NCBI GenBank assembly: GCA_015059045.1
Contig: SVBD01000009.1
Coordinates: 1-63,523, forward strand
Direction: 5' to 3'
Length of the DNA: 63,523 bases
Source: Erysipelotrichaceae bacterium
GTDB lineage: Bacteria; Bacillota_I; Bacilli_A; RFN20; CAG-449
This document shows positions 51,289 to 60,635 of the stretch, piece after piece. The notes beneath the pieces are model-generated. The model made no database searches, was not told the DNA's origin, and saw only the letters and a list, made by a program, of their open reading frames with translations. The stretch's first letter is position 1. Every line of letters starts with the position of its first letter. The position numbers and the translations under genes were made by a program.

Positions 51289-52076
51289 AGTTCCTCCATT
51301 GACGCTTTAATTAAATTATAACTAAAGCCTTTAGACATAAATCTTTTTACTAATTTTTCTTTTTGCGATTCATCACTTAAATCTACCTGATGAATAATAA
51401 CATATTTTTCTAATGATTTTAACAATATTTCTTTATCATTATCTTTATTTATATATAAATGAATGCTTTCTATAGCTTTAGAAGCTATCGAAGAAGAAAA
51501 ACCTCTATTGATTAAATAAGCATATCCCAAACTTTTTAAAGCGATATAAGACTTATCCTTCTTTGATATGCAATAAGCCTCTAAACTCTCTTTAGCGGAC
51601 TCCAATTCTTCATCTTCATCAAATTCTATTGAATTAATAAGCTTTTCTTCTATACCTTTATTTTTCAAAAGGAAGATAATTTTATTTTTACCATATTTCT
51701 TTTCTTTATATTCGTCTATTAAATAAAGAAGATATTGTTTTTCATTTAAATAATTAAACTCTTCTAAATAAGCAATTATTTTTTCAATAATTTTTTTTGA
51801 GCATTTCTTTTTTAAAAGTTTATCGACAACTTCTTTTTTACTATATTGTTTTTTTGAAAACAATCTTACTACATAAGCTTTGGTTGAACTAATTTCATTT
51901 TCAAAAAGAATATCATTTAATTCACTCTCTTCCACTTTTTTTCCTTTATATAAATAAAAATGGGCGAAAGTATTATTTGACAGTTTAATATTTGATTCAT
52001 CATCAAAATAAACAACTACATCCTTTTTATTAAATTTTACTTTAGTAATAATCTTACCATTTTTTTCTAAGTGCAC
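51276..52076 (-). CDS. recX: RecX regulatory protein
   Basis: 266 residues, longer than the usual 150-220 but all three-helix RecX repeats are seen (RLFSKKQYSKKEVVDKLLKKK, FNYLNEKQYLLYLIDEY, YGKNKIIFLLKNKGIEEKLI, KLVKRFMSKGFSYNLI). Restrains RecA. GTG start with GAGGT 8 bases upstream. Overlaps both yhaM and the glycosyltransferase gene. Confidence 0.88.
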   Translation of the reverse strand: MHLEKNGKIITKVKFNKKDVVVYFDDESNIKLSNNTFAHFYLYKGKKVEESELNDILFENEISSTKAYVVRLFSKKQYSKKEVVDKLLKKKCSKKIIEKIIAYLEEFNYLNEKQYLLYLIDEYKEKKYGKNKIIFLLKNKGIEEKLINSIEFDEDEELESAKESLEAYCISKKDKSYIALKSLGYAYLINRGFSSSIASKAIESIHLYINKDNDKEILLKSLEKYVIIHQVDLSDESQKEKLVKRFMSKGFSYNLIKASMEELWKN

Positions 52077-53226
52077 GATAATATACCTCGATCATACTAT
52101 TATAAAATTCTTCAACTGAATATTTCTTATTTTGAATATATGCTTTTTCAATAATATCCTTTTGCTCTTCTTGACTCAAAGAAAGAATGTATCTTAACTT
52201 TTGATTGAATGAGTCATTATTAGAGAAGAAAAAGCCAGTTTTATTATCTTGAATAACGTCTTCTAAGTTTTCATCAAATCTGCAAAGGACTAATGTTTTA
52301 GCCGCGATTGCTTCGATAAAAGTTAATCCTTGAGTTTCTGAAGTTGATGCAGATAAGTATAAATTACTCATATAGTAGAAGTATGGAACTTGTTCATATG
52401 GAACTTTGCCTACGAAAATAACATGATCAGAAATACCTAATTCCATAGTTAATTTTTCCAAATTAGGACGATCTGGTCCATCACCTACTACAAGTAAAAC
52501 AGAGTTGTCAATTGTTGGATTTTTTAAAAAGGTTGCATATCCTTGAAGAAGAACATCATTAGCCTTTTCTTTTGCGATTCTACCTAAACTTAAAAGAATA
52601 TATTTACCATGTAAATTATATTTTGTTTTAAATTCTTCAATAAATTGTTTGTTAATATTACTTTCATCAAACATTGATAAATTAATACCATTAGGTATTA
52701 CGTTAATATATCTATCTACACCATATTCTCTTAAAGCATTCTTTGTTTTCATTGATGGAGTTGTTAATTCAGTAACACTACTAGAAATAGATTTAGAGAG
52801 TTTCTTAACAATACCTTTCGCGGCAGGATCAAGGACTCCTTTAGTTACAATGTAAGTATAATCGACATACATTGTATGGTATGTGTAAACTAAAGGGATT
52901 TTTAATTTTTTCGCTAATAATCTTCCATAGATTCCAATTCCCATTTCCGTTTGAACATGAATAATATCTAATCTTAATTTTTTAATAATCTTTGTAGCTT
53001 TAGGATTAATAAATCCAGCCATTTCATAAGAATATAGAATCTTCAATGTGATACCTGGAATTCTTAATACATTATCTTTAAATTCAATTTTTTTAGAAAA
53101 TGGATTTGTAGTAACAACAAAAACATCATGACCATTCTTTTTTAATATGTCACATAAAGTTTTTGTTGATGTCGCTACTCCATTAATTTCTGGATAATAT
53201 GTATCTGAAAACAATCCTATTCTCAT
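52054..53226 (-). CDS. Glycosyltransferase family 4, diacylglycerol glucosyltransferase-like
   Basis: 390 residues. GLFSDTYYPEINGVATS at the start and STSETQGLTFIEAIA near 300 are marks of GT4 enzymes making glucosyl-diacylglycerol. Membrane-associated, using UDP-sugar. AAGGATTAATT precedes the ATG; it lies 2 bases after the flippase-like gene. Probably forms membrane glycolipids or a lipoteichoic anchor. Confidence 0.9.
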   Translation of the reverse strand: MRIGLFSDTYYPEINGVATSTKTLCDILKKNGHDVFVVTTNPFSKKIEFKDNVLRIPGITLKILYSYEMAGFINPKATKIIKKLRLDIIHVQTEMGIGIYGRLLAKKLKIPLVYTYHTMYVDYTYIVTKGVLDPAAKGIVKKLSKSISSSVTELTTPSMKTKNALREYGVDRYINVIPNGINLSMFDESNINKQFIEEFKTKYNLHGKYILLSLGRIAKEKANDVLLQGYATFLKNPTIDNSVLLVVGDGPDRPNLEKLTMELGISDHVIFVGKVPYEQVPYFYYMSNLYLSASTSETQGLTFIEAIAAKTLVLCRFDENLEDVIQDNKTGFFFSNNDSFNQKLRYILSLSQEEQKDIIEKAYIQNKKYSVEEFYNSMIEVYYRALRKKW

Positions 53227-53228
53227 AA

Positions 53229-54536
53229 TTAATCCTTATCTTCTTCGATTATCGAAGTTTCATTTTCTTTTAGTTTTGAAGATAGTTCTTCTTTTAATTT
53301 TCTAAAACGTTCTTCAATCATTTCAGGAGTTAATACTTCTTCGTATTCTTCCTCTTCAATCATTTCTAAAGTTTTCTTTTCATCTTCTAAAGTTACAACA
53401 CGTAGTTGCAATAATGTCTTAGAGTTACCGTGTAAGTATTCTTTCTTAGGTGCTTCTCTATATGTAACAAAGATAATCAAACCTAAAATTAATCCAAAGT
53501 AATATGTAATTGCTCTCCAAACAAGAATAATTGCATTAATCTTATTTCCACTTGCAACAAATAAGTTTTCAAACAACATCTTAAATGCTAATTCAGCACC
53601 ACCTGACGCTCCTGGAATTGGTACCATTGAGGTGATTGTTGTTGAGAATAATGACATAGAAACACAATCAATAATGTTATTAATATCATTTGTACTATGG
53701 AATCCAGCACCTAAAGCTAGTCCAATAAAATAAGGCACTAAATTATATAAAACCATTTTAATTAAGAATAAAATAACAGTGACAATTAAAATTTGCGCAT
53801 TTTGAAATAATCTCTTTAACTCAATTCTAAATGTTTCAAATTTAGTACTTAATTCTAAAGCTTTTTGATCTTTATCTTTTGTTAAGTGCAATTTATACAT
53901 AATATTAACACCAGTTGTAGTAATGAAGTGGTGTAATCTTTTTGAGAACGCTGCGAAAAATAATCCAAAAATAATTATTGCATTAATAGAAAAACCAATT
54001 ACAGAAAGCGATAAAATTTCAAACTTAAATCCAAATATATCAATTGTTTGAGTATATGCTCTTAATTCTTCAAACTTAAAAATCAATACAAATGCTGAAA
54101 AAAGAACACTTACAACTTGATGAACAATGAAGTGCATTAATAAAATTGAAGCAGCATTTGACACTCTTACTCCTTGCTTAGAGAAAGTATACGCTTGAAC
54201 AAACTGTCCTCCTGAGTTACTTGGTGTAATTCCTGAGAAGAAAGTTCCAATCATACAGTTAAAGAAGCCTTTGTAGTAAGGATAATTTCTTTTATACATT
54301 CTAGCTAAAACCATTAAGATTAAACCTTCTACCATGTAGTAAAGAAGAATGATTCCTAAAGCGATTAAAATGTAAGAAATTTTACTACCTGCCAAGTATC
54401 CAAATACTTCTGCAGGATCATCTTTTAGGATGAAAACAACTGCAATTGCAGTAACTAAAATCATGACAAAAGCATTAATTAAATATTTATTGATATTCTT
54501 CTTACTACTTTTATTTTTTTCTACTGCAGCAGCCAT
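53229..54536 (-). CDS. Lysylphosphatidylglycerol-synthase transmembrane-region (flippase-like) protein
   Basis: 435 residues. About eight membrane helices with GTFFSGITPSNSGGQFVQAYTFSKQG and VPIPGASGGAELAFK, the signature of the MprF N-terminal/YbhN family. No synthase domain is fused. A coiled acidic C-terminal tail adds about 70 residues. Next to a glycolipid glycosyltransferase, so movement of a lipid product across the membrane is a plausible role. Confidence 0.88.
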   Translation of the reverse strand: MAAAVEKNKSSKKNINKYLINAFVMILVTAIAVVFILKDDPAEVFGYLAGSKISYILIALGIILLYYMVEGLILMVLARMYKRNYPYYKGFFNCMIGTFFSGITPSNSGGQFVQAYTFSKQGVRVSNAASILLMHFIVHQVVSVLFSAFVLIFKFEELRAYTQTIDIFGFKFEILSLSVIGFSINAIIIFGLFFAAFSKRLHHFITTTGVNIMYKLHLTKDKDQKALELSTKFETFRIELKRLFQNAQILIVTVILFLIKMVLYNLVPYFIGLALGAGFHSTNDINNIIDCVSMSLFSTTITSMVPIPGASGGAELAFKMLFENLFVASGNKINAIILVWRAITYYFGLILGLIIFVTYREAPKKEYLHGNSKTLLQLRVVTLEDEKKTLEMIEEEEYEEVLTPEMIEERFRKLKEELSSKLKENETSIIEEDKD

Positions 54537-54624
54537 AGTTTTCTCCTTTCGTACATCTTATATTTTAGTATAACATAATCAAATATATCAAGTAAGCAAA
54601 AATAAGTTGCTTATTATTTTAAGC

Positions 54625-54669
54625 AAAATAATAAAAAGAAGTGATTATTCACTTTCAACCACTTCTTTT
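54625..54669 (-). terminator. Terminator of the LemA-GtrA pair
   Basis: AAAAGAAGTG (54634-54643) / CACTTCTTTT (54660-54669), then TTATTATTTT on the minus strand. The GtrA stop is in the loop. Confidence 0.75.
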
Positions 54670-55142
54670 TTCTTTTTCAATTTAATTGGATTAACTAAAA
54701 ACTTATTGATTACAAACATAATTGGTAATGGCAATAATGCGGAAATTACATATGTTAAATAAATATCTAGTTGCAACAATTCACCAAACAAGTAAATAAA
54801 GCCACTTTGTAAAATAAAGTTTGGTATTGAACTTAATGGATATCTAGCAAGTCTTGCCCATGACCATTTGACATGAAAGGTAAATAAAGTATGAGTAGTG
54901 TATGCAATAGGGATTCCAATAATAAAACAAATAATAAATGGAATATCAATTGCTCTTCCTAGTATCTTTGTTTGCCATTCAATACTTTGAAGAAGAAAAT
55001 TTAATACCATAGTATTAACTAAAGTAATTAAAGTATTAATACCTCCCCAAAAGATAAATCTCAATGGTTCTTTAGAATATAATTTCCAAAACAATTTTTC
55101 AATCTTTCCTAAGAAAGATTCTTCTTTAAACAACTTATTCAT
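54645..55142 (-). CDS. GtrA family membrane protein
   Basis: 165 residues, four membrane helices with FIFWGGINTLITLVNTMVLNFLL and FTFHVKWSWAR. GtrA proteins help move undecaprenyl-linked sugars or otherwise serve wall glycosylation. Start shares one base with the lemA stop (TAATG), so translation is coupled. Confidence 0.9.
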   Translation of the reverse strand: MNKLFKEESFLGKIEKLFWKLYSKEPLRFIFWGGINTLITLVNTMVLNFLLQSIEWQTKILGRAIDIPFIICFIIGIPIAYTTHTLFTFHVKWSWARLARYPLSSIPNFILQSGFIYLFGELLQLDIYLTYVISALLPLPIMFVINKFLVNPIKLKKKKEVVESE

Positions 55143-55750
55143 TAAAAGCTAACTTTTGGTGCTTCTCTTTGTTCAACTTCATCAACTTTAAAGTATTCTT
55201 TATCTTCAAATTTGAACATTGAAGCGATAATGTTTGATGGGAATAATTGTTTTAAGTTTGTATAATTTAATACTGTGTCATTATAGAATTGACGATTATA
55301 AGAAATCTTATTTTCGCAATCCTTTAATTCATCCATTAATTGTTGATAATTTGCATTTGCTTTTAATTCAGGATATCTTTCTTGGACAGCATTAACAGCA
55401 ATATTTAATGCTTTATTTAAATTAGCATCTGCTTCTGCCATAGCTTTAACTGAATTTGCATCTTTTGCAGTGTCATACATTTGTCTCGCTTTAGCGAATT
55501 CTCCAAAGATATCAGCTTCATGTTTAGTATAACCTTTGACAGTTTCTACTAGATTTGGAATTAAATCAAATCTTCTTTTTAATTGAACATCAATTTGTGC
55601 CCATGAGTTTTCAACTCTGTTTCTAGCCTTAACTAATTTGTTGTATATTGAGATAACCCATGCGACTAATCCAACAAGAACTAAAACAACTACTACAACA
55701 ATAATTACTGGTACTAAGACCTCTAATAAATCAGCATATAATTTCATCAT
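55142..55750 (-). CDS. LemA family protein
   Basis: 202 residues. One N-terminal helix (about 10-34), then NRVENSWAQIDVQLKRRFDLIPNLVETVKGY, the hallmark of LemA, and a closing YNDTVLNYTNLKQLFPSNIIA. Function unknown; commonly found with DUF2207 or TPM proteins, as here. AGGAGG precedes the ATG. Confidence 0.95.
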   Translation of the reverse strand: MMKLYADLLEVLVPVIIVVVVVLVLVGLVAWVISIYNKLVKARNRVENSWAQIDVQLKRRFDLIPNLVETVKGYTKHEADIFGEFAKARQMYDTAKDANSVKAMAEADANLNKALNIAVNAVQERYPELKANANYQQLMDELKDCENKISYNRQFYNDTVLNYTNLKQLFPSNIIASMFKFEDKEYFKVDEVEQREAPKVSF

Positions 55751-55823
55751 TTTTATCCTCCTATTGATAACATTAAAATTATAATATCACTTTTATTTAA
55801 AAATATAAATATATTTTTTATAT

Positions 55824-57896
55824 CTATCCAGCTCTTCCGCCGTGTCCTCCTCCACCAAATGAACTTGAACCACCAAATCTACCTGATCCAGCAATCTTTC
55901 CTGCAGTTTTTGCTGCTCTTGCCGCTTTTGCAGCTACCATAGTTTGATAAGCTAAATTTGAATAGAATACCATTCTTCTACTTACACGATTCATGTGCCA
56001 ATAAATGAAGAAATAGTCAGTACTTGATAGTCCACTATTAAATTGTTCTTGATATAAAGGATGATCTTTTAGTTTTACTCTCATTTGTTTTTCAACTAGA
56101 TCAGCAATTCCTAAAACATTCGCATAAACCAAATATTGATCCCACATTACTACACTCATTATGTCGTAATCTTCAAAATGAGAAAATTCACATAAGAATT
56201 TTTTAAATGCCATCCACTTTGTATATTCTTCAATACCATACTTTGACTTTCTAGTAATCAAACTACAATAAGAAATCATAAATACAGATAGTCCAACATT
56301 TATAGCCCCAAAGATAATAAATAATGATGGCAAATAATATAACAAATACATAGATAAAATCGTATATACAGTTATTGCTACTCCAGCAAATCCAAATAGT
56401 GAGAACGATCTACTTACATTAATACTATCGTAATAATTCTTTTCTTTTGCTAAAGCAATCGATTTCTTTTTCCAAGACGAGATTGAATTTGAATAAGTAG
56501 TTGCACTATCTTCTTCTTTCATCTTTTTCTCAAACTCTTCCATAGTGAATGATCCATCTTTAAACAACTTATCAAATAATAAACTCATAACAAATTGTTC
56601 ATCTTCATTAAGTTCTTCTTTTGGGGATGTATCTTCTGCTTTTTGAATTGAATAATTAGCTTTTTCATCAGTTAATAAGCTACCATTTGAATCAATTACT
56701 AAATATTTCTTTCTAATTAAACTAATCATATTCGCAGTAAATGATTCGGTAGAAATTTCTTGTTCGTTTACTAAATACGATAATTCACTTGGCATAATTT
56801 TAGATGGTGCTTCTCTTAAGTACTCTAAATCAAATTCTGCTTTTCTTTCTTTATCAAACTTATGATAAACAACCACTAATAAAGCGATAATAACTAAAGA
56901 ACTTATTAAATTAAATACTATGTATTTAGTTTTACTTCTAGAGTAAGCGGAAGTAAGTCTTTCATCTAGCGCTTTTAATCTTGATTCTTCTTCATGAATA
57001 ATTTCTCTTCCAGTTCTAGAACTAGAAATCATATTATCACTATCTACTCTATCAAAGCAATCAACTGGAGAGTTTGGAATTACTACTCTTAATTCTAAAA
57101 CATCACCAATTGTACCAATTAATTTATCAGTTTTAGTTTTGATATTTGTGCTTGTAAAAGTAGTAATACTTGATTGTCCATTACCGTGACCAAAAGCTAA
57201 AATTCCTTCTTCTTCCAAAGAAGAAACCGCATCATAAGAAGAGCATAAAGATGGAAGTTCTAAATTTAATTCGATTTTTTCAACGCCCATTTCTTCTAAT
57301 GGAGAAGCAAATTGCCAATTTAATTCACTGATATCTTGATATTTATTTAAAGCATTCTTAATTGTATATTCATATTTAAAGTAAATTGTTGAATCTAATC
57401 CATCATCTAAATAAACATAGATTAATTCTTTATTTTGATTTCTAGTATAATTATTAAGTTTATATCCGCCATCTTCACAATCATTAGGATTCCATGAAAA
57501 TCCTAAACAGTCACCATTTTTAAAATAAGAAGTAGAATTACTAGTTGCTTCACTTTGATTAGAAAAATAATAATTTCCGTGCTTGTTATATACACTTACT
57601 TTAACTGAATTATAATCAAAATAAGAATCACTACCACTTCCTTCGATAATATTTTTTCCATAACCGATTTCATATTCGAAGAAATGATATCCATCACTTT
57701 TGAATTCTAAAGTATCTACAACATGTAAATCGCCATCATCTTCTAATTTAGCATCAATTTTCCACGAAGATATTTTGCAATCATAAAAACCTTCACTACT
57801 ATTTACAAGTGAAAGAATAAATCCTAATCCAAAAGTAATTAATAAAGCAACTACAGATATAATTATGCTTTTTTTATTTCTTTTTGAGATCTTCAT
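55824..57896 (-). CDS. DUF2207 membrane protein
   Basis: 690 residues. N-terminal signal/anchor (12-30), an extracytoplasmic beta domain (KIDAKLEDDGDLHVVDTLEF), a helix at about 316-336, a cytoplasmic part, two more helices near 500-540, and a Gly-rich end (GGSSSFGGGGHGGRAG). This matches DUF2207, usually beside LemA. Role unknown, probably envelope. GGAGGG precedes the ATG. Confidence 0.92.
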   Translation of the reverse strand: MKISKRNKKSIIISVVALLITFGLGFILSLVNSSEGFYDCKISSWKIDAKLEDDGDLHVVDTLEFKSDGYHFFEYEIGYGKNIIEGSGSDSYFDYNSVKVSVYNKHGNYYFSNQSEATSNSTSYFKNGDCLGFSWNPNDCEDGGYKLNNYTRNQNKELIYVYLDDGLDSTIYFKYEYTIKNALNKYQDISELNWQFASPLEEMGVEKIELNLELPSLCSSYDAVSSLEEEGILAFGHGNGQSSITTFTSTNIKTKTDKLIGTIGDVLELRVVIPNSPVDCFDRVDSDNMISSSRTGREIIHEEESRLKALDERLTSAYSRSKTKYIVFNLISSLVIIALLVVVYHKFDKERKAEFDLEYLREAPSKIMPSELSYLVNEQEISTESFTANMISLIRKKYLVIDSNGSLLTDEKANYSIQKAEDTSPKEELNEDEQFVMSLLFDKLFKDGSFTMEEFEKKMKEEDSATTYSNSISSWKKKSIALAKEKNYYDSINVSRSFSLFGFAGVAITVYTILSMYLLYYLPSLFIIFGAINVGLSVFMISYCSLITRKSKYGIEEYTKWMAFKKFLCEFSHFEDYDIMSVVMWDQYLVYANVLGIADLVEKQMRVKLKDHPLYQEQFNSGLSSTDYFFIYWHMNRVSRRMVFYSNLAYQTMVAAKAARAAKTAGKIAGSGRFGGSSSFGGGGHGGRAG

Positions 57897-57978
57897 AATT
57901 AAAGCCCTCCATTTACTTTTTTATATCTCTATTATAATAATTAATAATAAAGAAACAAGTAATAAAAAACATTAATGT

Positions 57979-58722
57979 TTATTTATTAATAAACTCTTTT
58001 ATATATGTCGAAGTTAAATTTAACTGTTCTTCATTTGTCAAAGAAGGAATTCCATCTCCATCTTGCATGCCATACATACCAAAATAAGAATGACATCCAC
58101 CTTCTAAAATAATTTCTTGATAATCACTTGGTAAATTTGCTTTACATTCATCATATTTTTCTTTATTTAATACTTTATCTTCACTTCCATAGATTGATAA
58201 TACTTCTATATTTTTATTAGATAAATCACTAGTAGAATAAGCACCTAATAATATTAATCCATCAATATCATCATTTTTTAAAGCAAAAGAACTAGCCATA
58301 GCCCCGCCTAAAGAATGGCCTCCAATATACCAATGATTAATGTTTGAGTAACTATCAATAATATTATCTGCTGCATTAATATTAAATATTGCCAAATTAA
58401 ATGGCATTTCTACTAAAAAACAGGTTATGTCTTGATCTGCTAGAAGATACATTAATGGCTCATAAGCCGTATGTTCTACTTTTCCTCCTGGATAAAATAT
58501 AAACCCAATATCTGACTCTTCTTTTTGATAAACTGTAGCGTTTTTAGATATGCTATTCTTATTTACTTCTGTATCATTAATAAATGAATTAATCAACTCA
58601 CTATTAGCGTGATAATAAAAAGAAGCATAAATAGCAAATCCACCAAAAAGAATTCCTATAAATAAAATTATAGATGTTAATACAATAATAATTTTTTTAT
58701 ATTTTAATAAAAAATTTTTCAT
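57979..58722 (-). CDS. Membrane-anchored alpha/beta hydrolase
   Basis: 247 residues. One N-terminal helix (about 9-31), then an alpha/beta hydrolase with nucleophile elbow GGHSLGGAMAS (Ser near 136), GSEDKVL with the Asp, and CHSYFGMYG for the His. Resembles the dienelactone hydrolase-like abhydrolase_5 group. Start at 58722, GGGTGG about 8 bases before. Substrate unknown. Confidence 0.88.
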   Translation of the reverse strand: MKNFLLKYKKIIIVLTSIILFIGILFGGFAIYASFYYHANSELINSFINDTEVNKNSISKNATVYQKEESDIGFIFYPGGKVEHTAYEPLMYLLADQDITCFLVEMPFNLAIFNINAADNIIDSYSNINHWYIGGHSLGGAMASSFALKNDDIDGLILLGAYSTSDLSNKNIEVLSIYGSEDKVLNKEKYDECKANLPSDYQEIILEGGCHSYFGMYGMQDGDGIPSLTNEEQLNLTSTYIKEFINK

Positions 58723-58774
58723 AGCGTATACCACCCTTATAATATTTTATTTTCTTCGCTATTTTTTATCAACA

Positions 58775-58808
58775 AAGAATAAAAAAAGAACTGACTATTA
58801 ATCAGTTC
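58775..58808 (-). terminator. Terminator of tRNA-Thr
   Basis: GAACTGA (58788-58794) / TCAGTTC (58802-58808), then TTTTTTTATT on the minus strand. Confidence 0.8.
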
Positions 58809-58822
58809 CTTAATATCAATCA

Positions 58823-58898
58823 TGGTGCCGACTACCGGAATCGAACCAGTAACCTATTGATTACAAATCAATTGCTCTGCCAATTGAGCCAAGTCGGC
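58823..58898 (-). tRNA. tRNA-Thr (anticodon TGT)
   Basis: Acceptor GCCGACT/AGTCGGC, anticodon loop TTTGTAA, encoded CCA. Confidence 0.96.
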
Positions 58899-58917
58899 AT
58901 TTTCACTTGACTGCTAT

Positions 58918-58946
58918 ATATTAACCAATATTTTAAATTATTTCAA
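58918..58946 (-). promoter_or_regulatory. tRNA-Thr promoter
   Basis: -35 TTGAAA (58941-58946), 17-base spacer, -10 TAATAT (58918-58923). Confidence 0.65.
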
Positions 58947-59056
58947 GAGGTTTAGATAAAAAATATACATTTTTTTCAAAAATTGTATTTAACCTAGAAT
59001 TATATTTTTTATTTATTTATAATATTAATAAATAAAGGATAATTGGAGGAAAAAAT

Positions 59057-60208
59057 ATGGATAAAATTTTTGAAATGATTGGATCACTATTAGAAAAAAT
59101 TGGATTAGATCCTTCTCTAGCACAATACGTTTTCTATGGTGCAATCGGTTTAGTTGTACTTCTAGTACTAATAATTGTTATTTGCTGTGTTTCAGCTGGA
59201 AAGAAAAAGAAAGCTAAAGCTTTAAAGGTTGAAGAAAAACCTGTCGAAGTAGAAGTTAAAGAAGAAAAGGTTGAAGAAGAAGTTAAAGTTGAAGAAAAGA
59301 CTGAAGAAGAAACTCCAGTAGTTGAAGAAAAACCTGTTGAAGAAGTTCCTACAGTCGAAGAAAAACCTGTTCCTGTTAAAAAGCCAAGAAAAGCTCCTGC
59401 TAAGAAAGTAGTAGAACCTAAAGTTGAAGAAAAACCTGTTGAAGAAAAGGTTGAAGAAACTCCAGTAGTTGAAGAAAAATCTACTCCTGCAAAAAGAACA
59501 TTAGGTAAATTCGCTATTTCTCAAGACGGACCAAATTTCCGTTATAGATTAAAAGCTTCTAATGGCGAATTATTAGTTGTATCTGAATTATATACATCAG
59601 AAAAAGCATGTAGAACTGGTATTGAAACAATCAAGAAAAACGCAGAAACTGCAAAAGTTGAAATCGTCGAAGACAAACACGGATTATTCTCATTCCGTAT
59701 TATGACAAAACAAGGAAGATGTTTAGCAACATCCGCAAACTATAAAACAAAAGCACGTGCTTTATCAGCAAGTGAATCGTTCAAAAAATTTGTTGTTACT
59801 GAAAGAATTGAATTAGAAGAAGCTGCAGACCACTTTGAAGTAGAAGAATTTACAAAAGAAATCAATCCAGAAGAAAAAGGTAAATACAAAGTATCTGCTG
59901 TAAATGATGGTTACATTTATCAATTAGTTGCTTCTAACGGTAGAGTTATTGCTACATCACAAGTTTATAAATCAGACGCTTCATGTAAAGAAGGTTTAGA
60001 AAAATTCAGAGCTATCGCTTACGAAGGAACATTCTTTATTTTCAAAGATAAAAATAACAAATATCAATTCAAATTATACAACAAACAAAAACGTTTAGTT
60101 TTAGCTGGTGAAGTATATGATTCTAAAGATAGAGTTTACTCTGTTATCGAATCAATCAAACGCTTTGCTAAACTAGCTGAAGTTGTTGAAGAAAAAGAAG
60201 TAGCATAA
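59057..60208 (+). CDS. Membrane-anchored protein with four DUF1508 (UPF0339-like) repeats
   Basis: 383 residues. A membrane helix at about 20-46, then a low-complexity Glu/Lys/Pro/Val linker (VEEKPVEE units, 55-150), then four copies of a 45-residue module, each with a strand-rich F/YRLKASNGELL type core and a helical ending: about 151-196, 205-250, 275-320, 327-372. The modules form two tandem pairs as in UPF0339. UPF0339 function is not known. AGGAGG-like TTGGAGG precedes the ATG. Confidence 0.85.
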   Translation: MDKIFEMIGSLLEKIGLDPSLAQYVFYGAIGLVVLLVLIIVICCVSAGKKKKAKALKVEEKPVEVEVKEEKVEEEVKVEEKTEEETPVVEEKPVEEVPTVEEKPVPVKKPRKAPAKKVVEPKVEEKPVEEKVEETPVVEEKSTPAKRTLGKFAISQDGPNFRYRLKASNGELLVVSELYTSEKACRTGIETIKKNAETAKVEIVEDKHGLFSFRIMTKQGRCLATSANYKTKARALSASESFKKFVVTERIELEEAADHFEVEEFTKEINPEEKGKYKVSAVNDGYIYQLVASNGRVIATSQVYKSDASCKEGLEKFRAIAYEGTFFIFKDKNNKYQFKLYNKQKRLVLAGEVYDSKDRVYSVIESIKRFAKLAEVVEEKEVA

Positions 60209-60223
60209 TCTAAATAAAAAAAT

Positions 60224-60250
60224 AAGCCAAGTTTTGATAACTTGGCTTTT
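60224..60250. terminator. Bidirectional terminator
   Basis: AAGCCAAGTT (60224-60233) / AACTTGGCTT (60239-60248), T run on the plus side, A run on the other. Confidence 0.85.
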
Positions 60251-60263
60251 TAATTAATATCTA

Positions 60264-60470
60264 TTACATTGAAATTTGATTTATACTAAATTGATTGTGG
60301 TAATCGATGACGAATGTATTTTTAAAATCGTCATTGATTATTTCTTCAACTTGTAAATCGTATTTCGAACATAATTGATCGATATACTCTAATGCTTTTG
60401 CATTAGAAGTAAATACTTTGTTTTCAATATATCTAGAATTAATTTTTCCATTTACAATGAACTTTTCCAT
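60264..60470 (-). CDS. Small protein of unknown function
   Basis: 68 residues, not recognised. Soluble, with a central helix (SNAKALEYIDQLCSKYDL). AGGAGG lies 7 bases before the ATG, so it is very likely real. Divergent from a methyltransferase-like gene, with a cre-like site in between. Confidence 0.75.
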   Translation of the reverse strand: MEKFIVNGKINSRYIENKVFTSNAKALEYIDQLCSKYDLQVEEIINDDFKNTFVIDYHNQFSINQISM

Positions 60471-60534
60471 TCGTATACCTCCTATTTTTGCTTTCGCGAC
60501 TATATATTATGTAATAATCAAGCAAATGAAAATA

Positions 60535-60570
60535 TGAAAGCGGTTATCAAAAATAATGAAATCGTTTTCA
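60535..60570. promoter_or_regulatory. cre-like operator(s) between divergent genes
   Basis: TGAAATCGTTTTCA (60557-60570) matches the CcpA site consensus TGWAANCGNTNWCA at every position. A similar TGAAAGCGGTTATCA (60535-60549) has one extra base. Control by CcpA or another LacI-family protein is likely. Confidence 0.55.
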
Positions 60571-60635
60571 ATAAAAAATAATATTTCTTTACTATAAAAC
60601 TTAAACATTGTAAAATCATTTTGTAGGTGAAAAGT

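Noticed and set aside
57961-57978. Terminator after the alpha/beta hydrolase gene (AACATTAATGTT then T run)
   Set aside because: The stem has almost no loop and only A-T pairs at its core; too weak to call.
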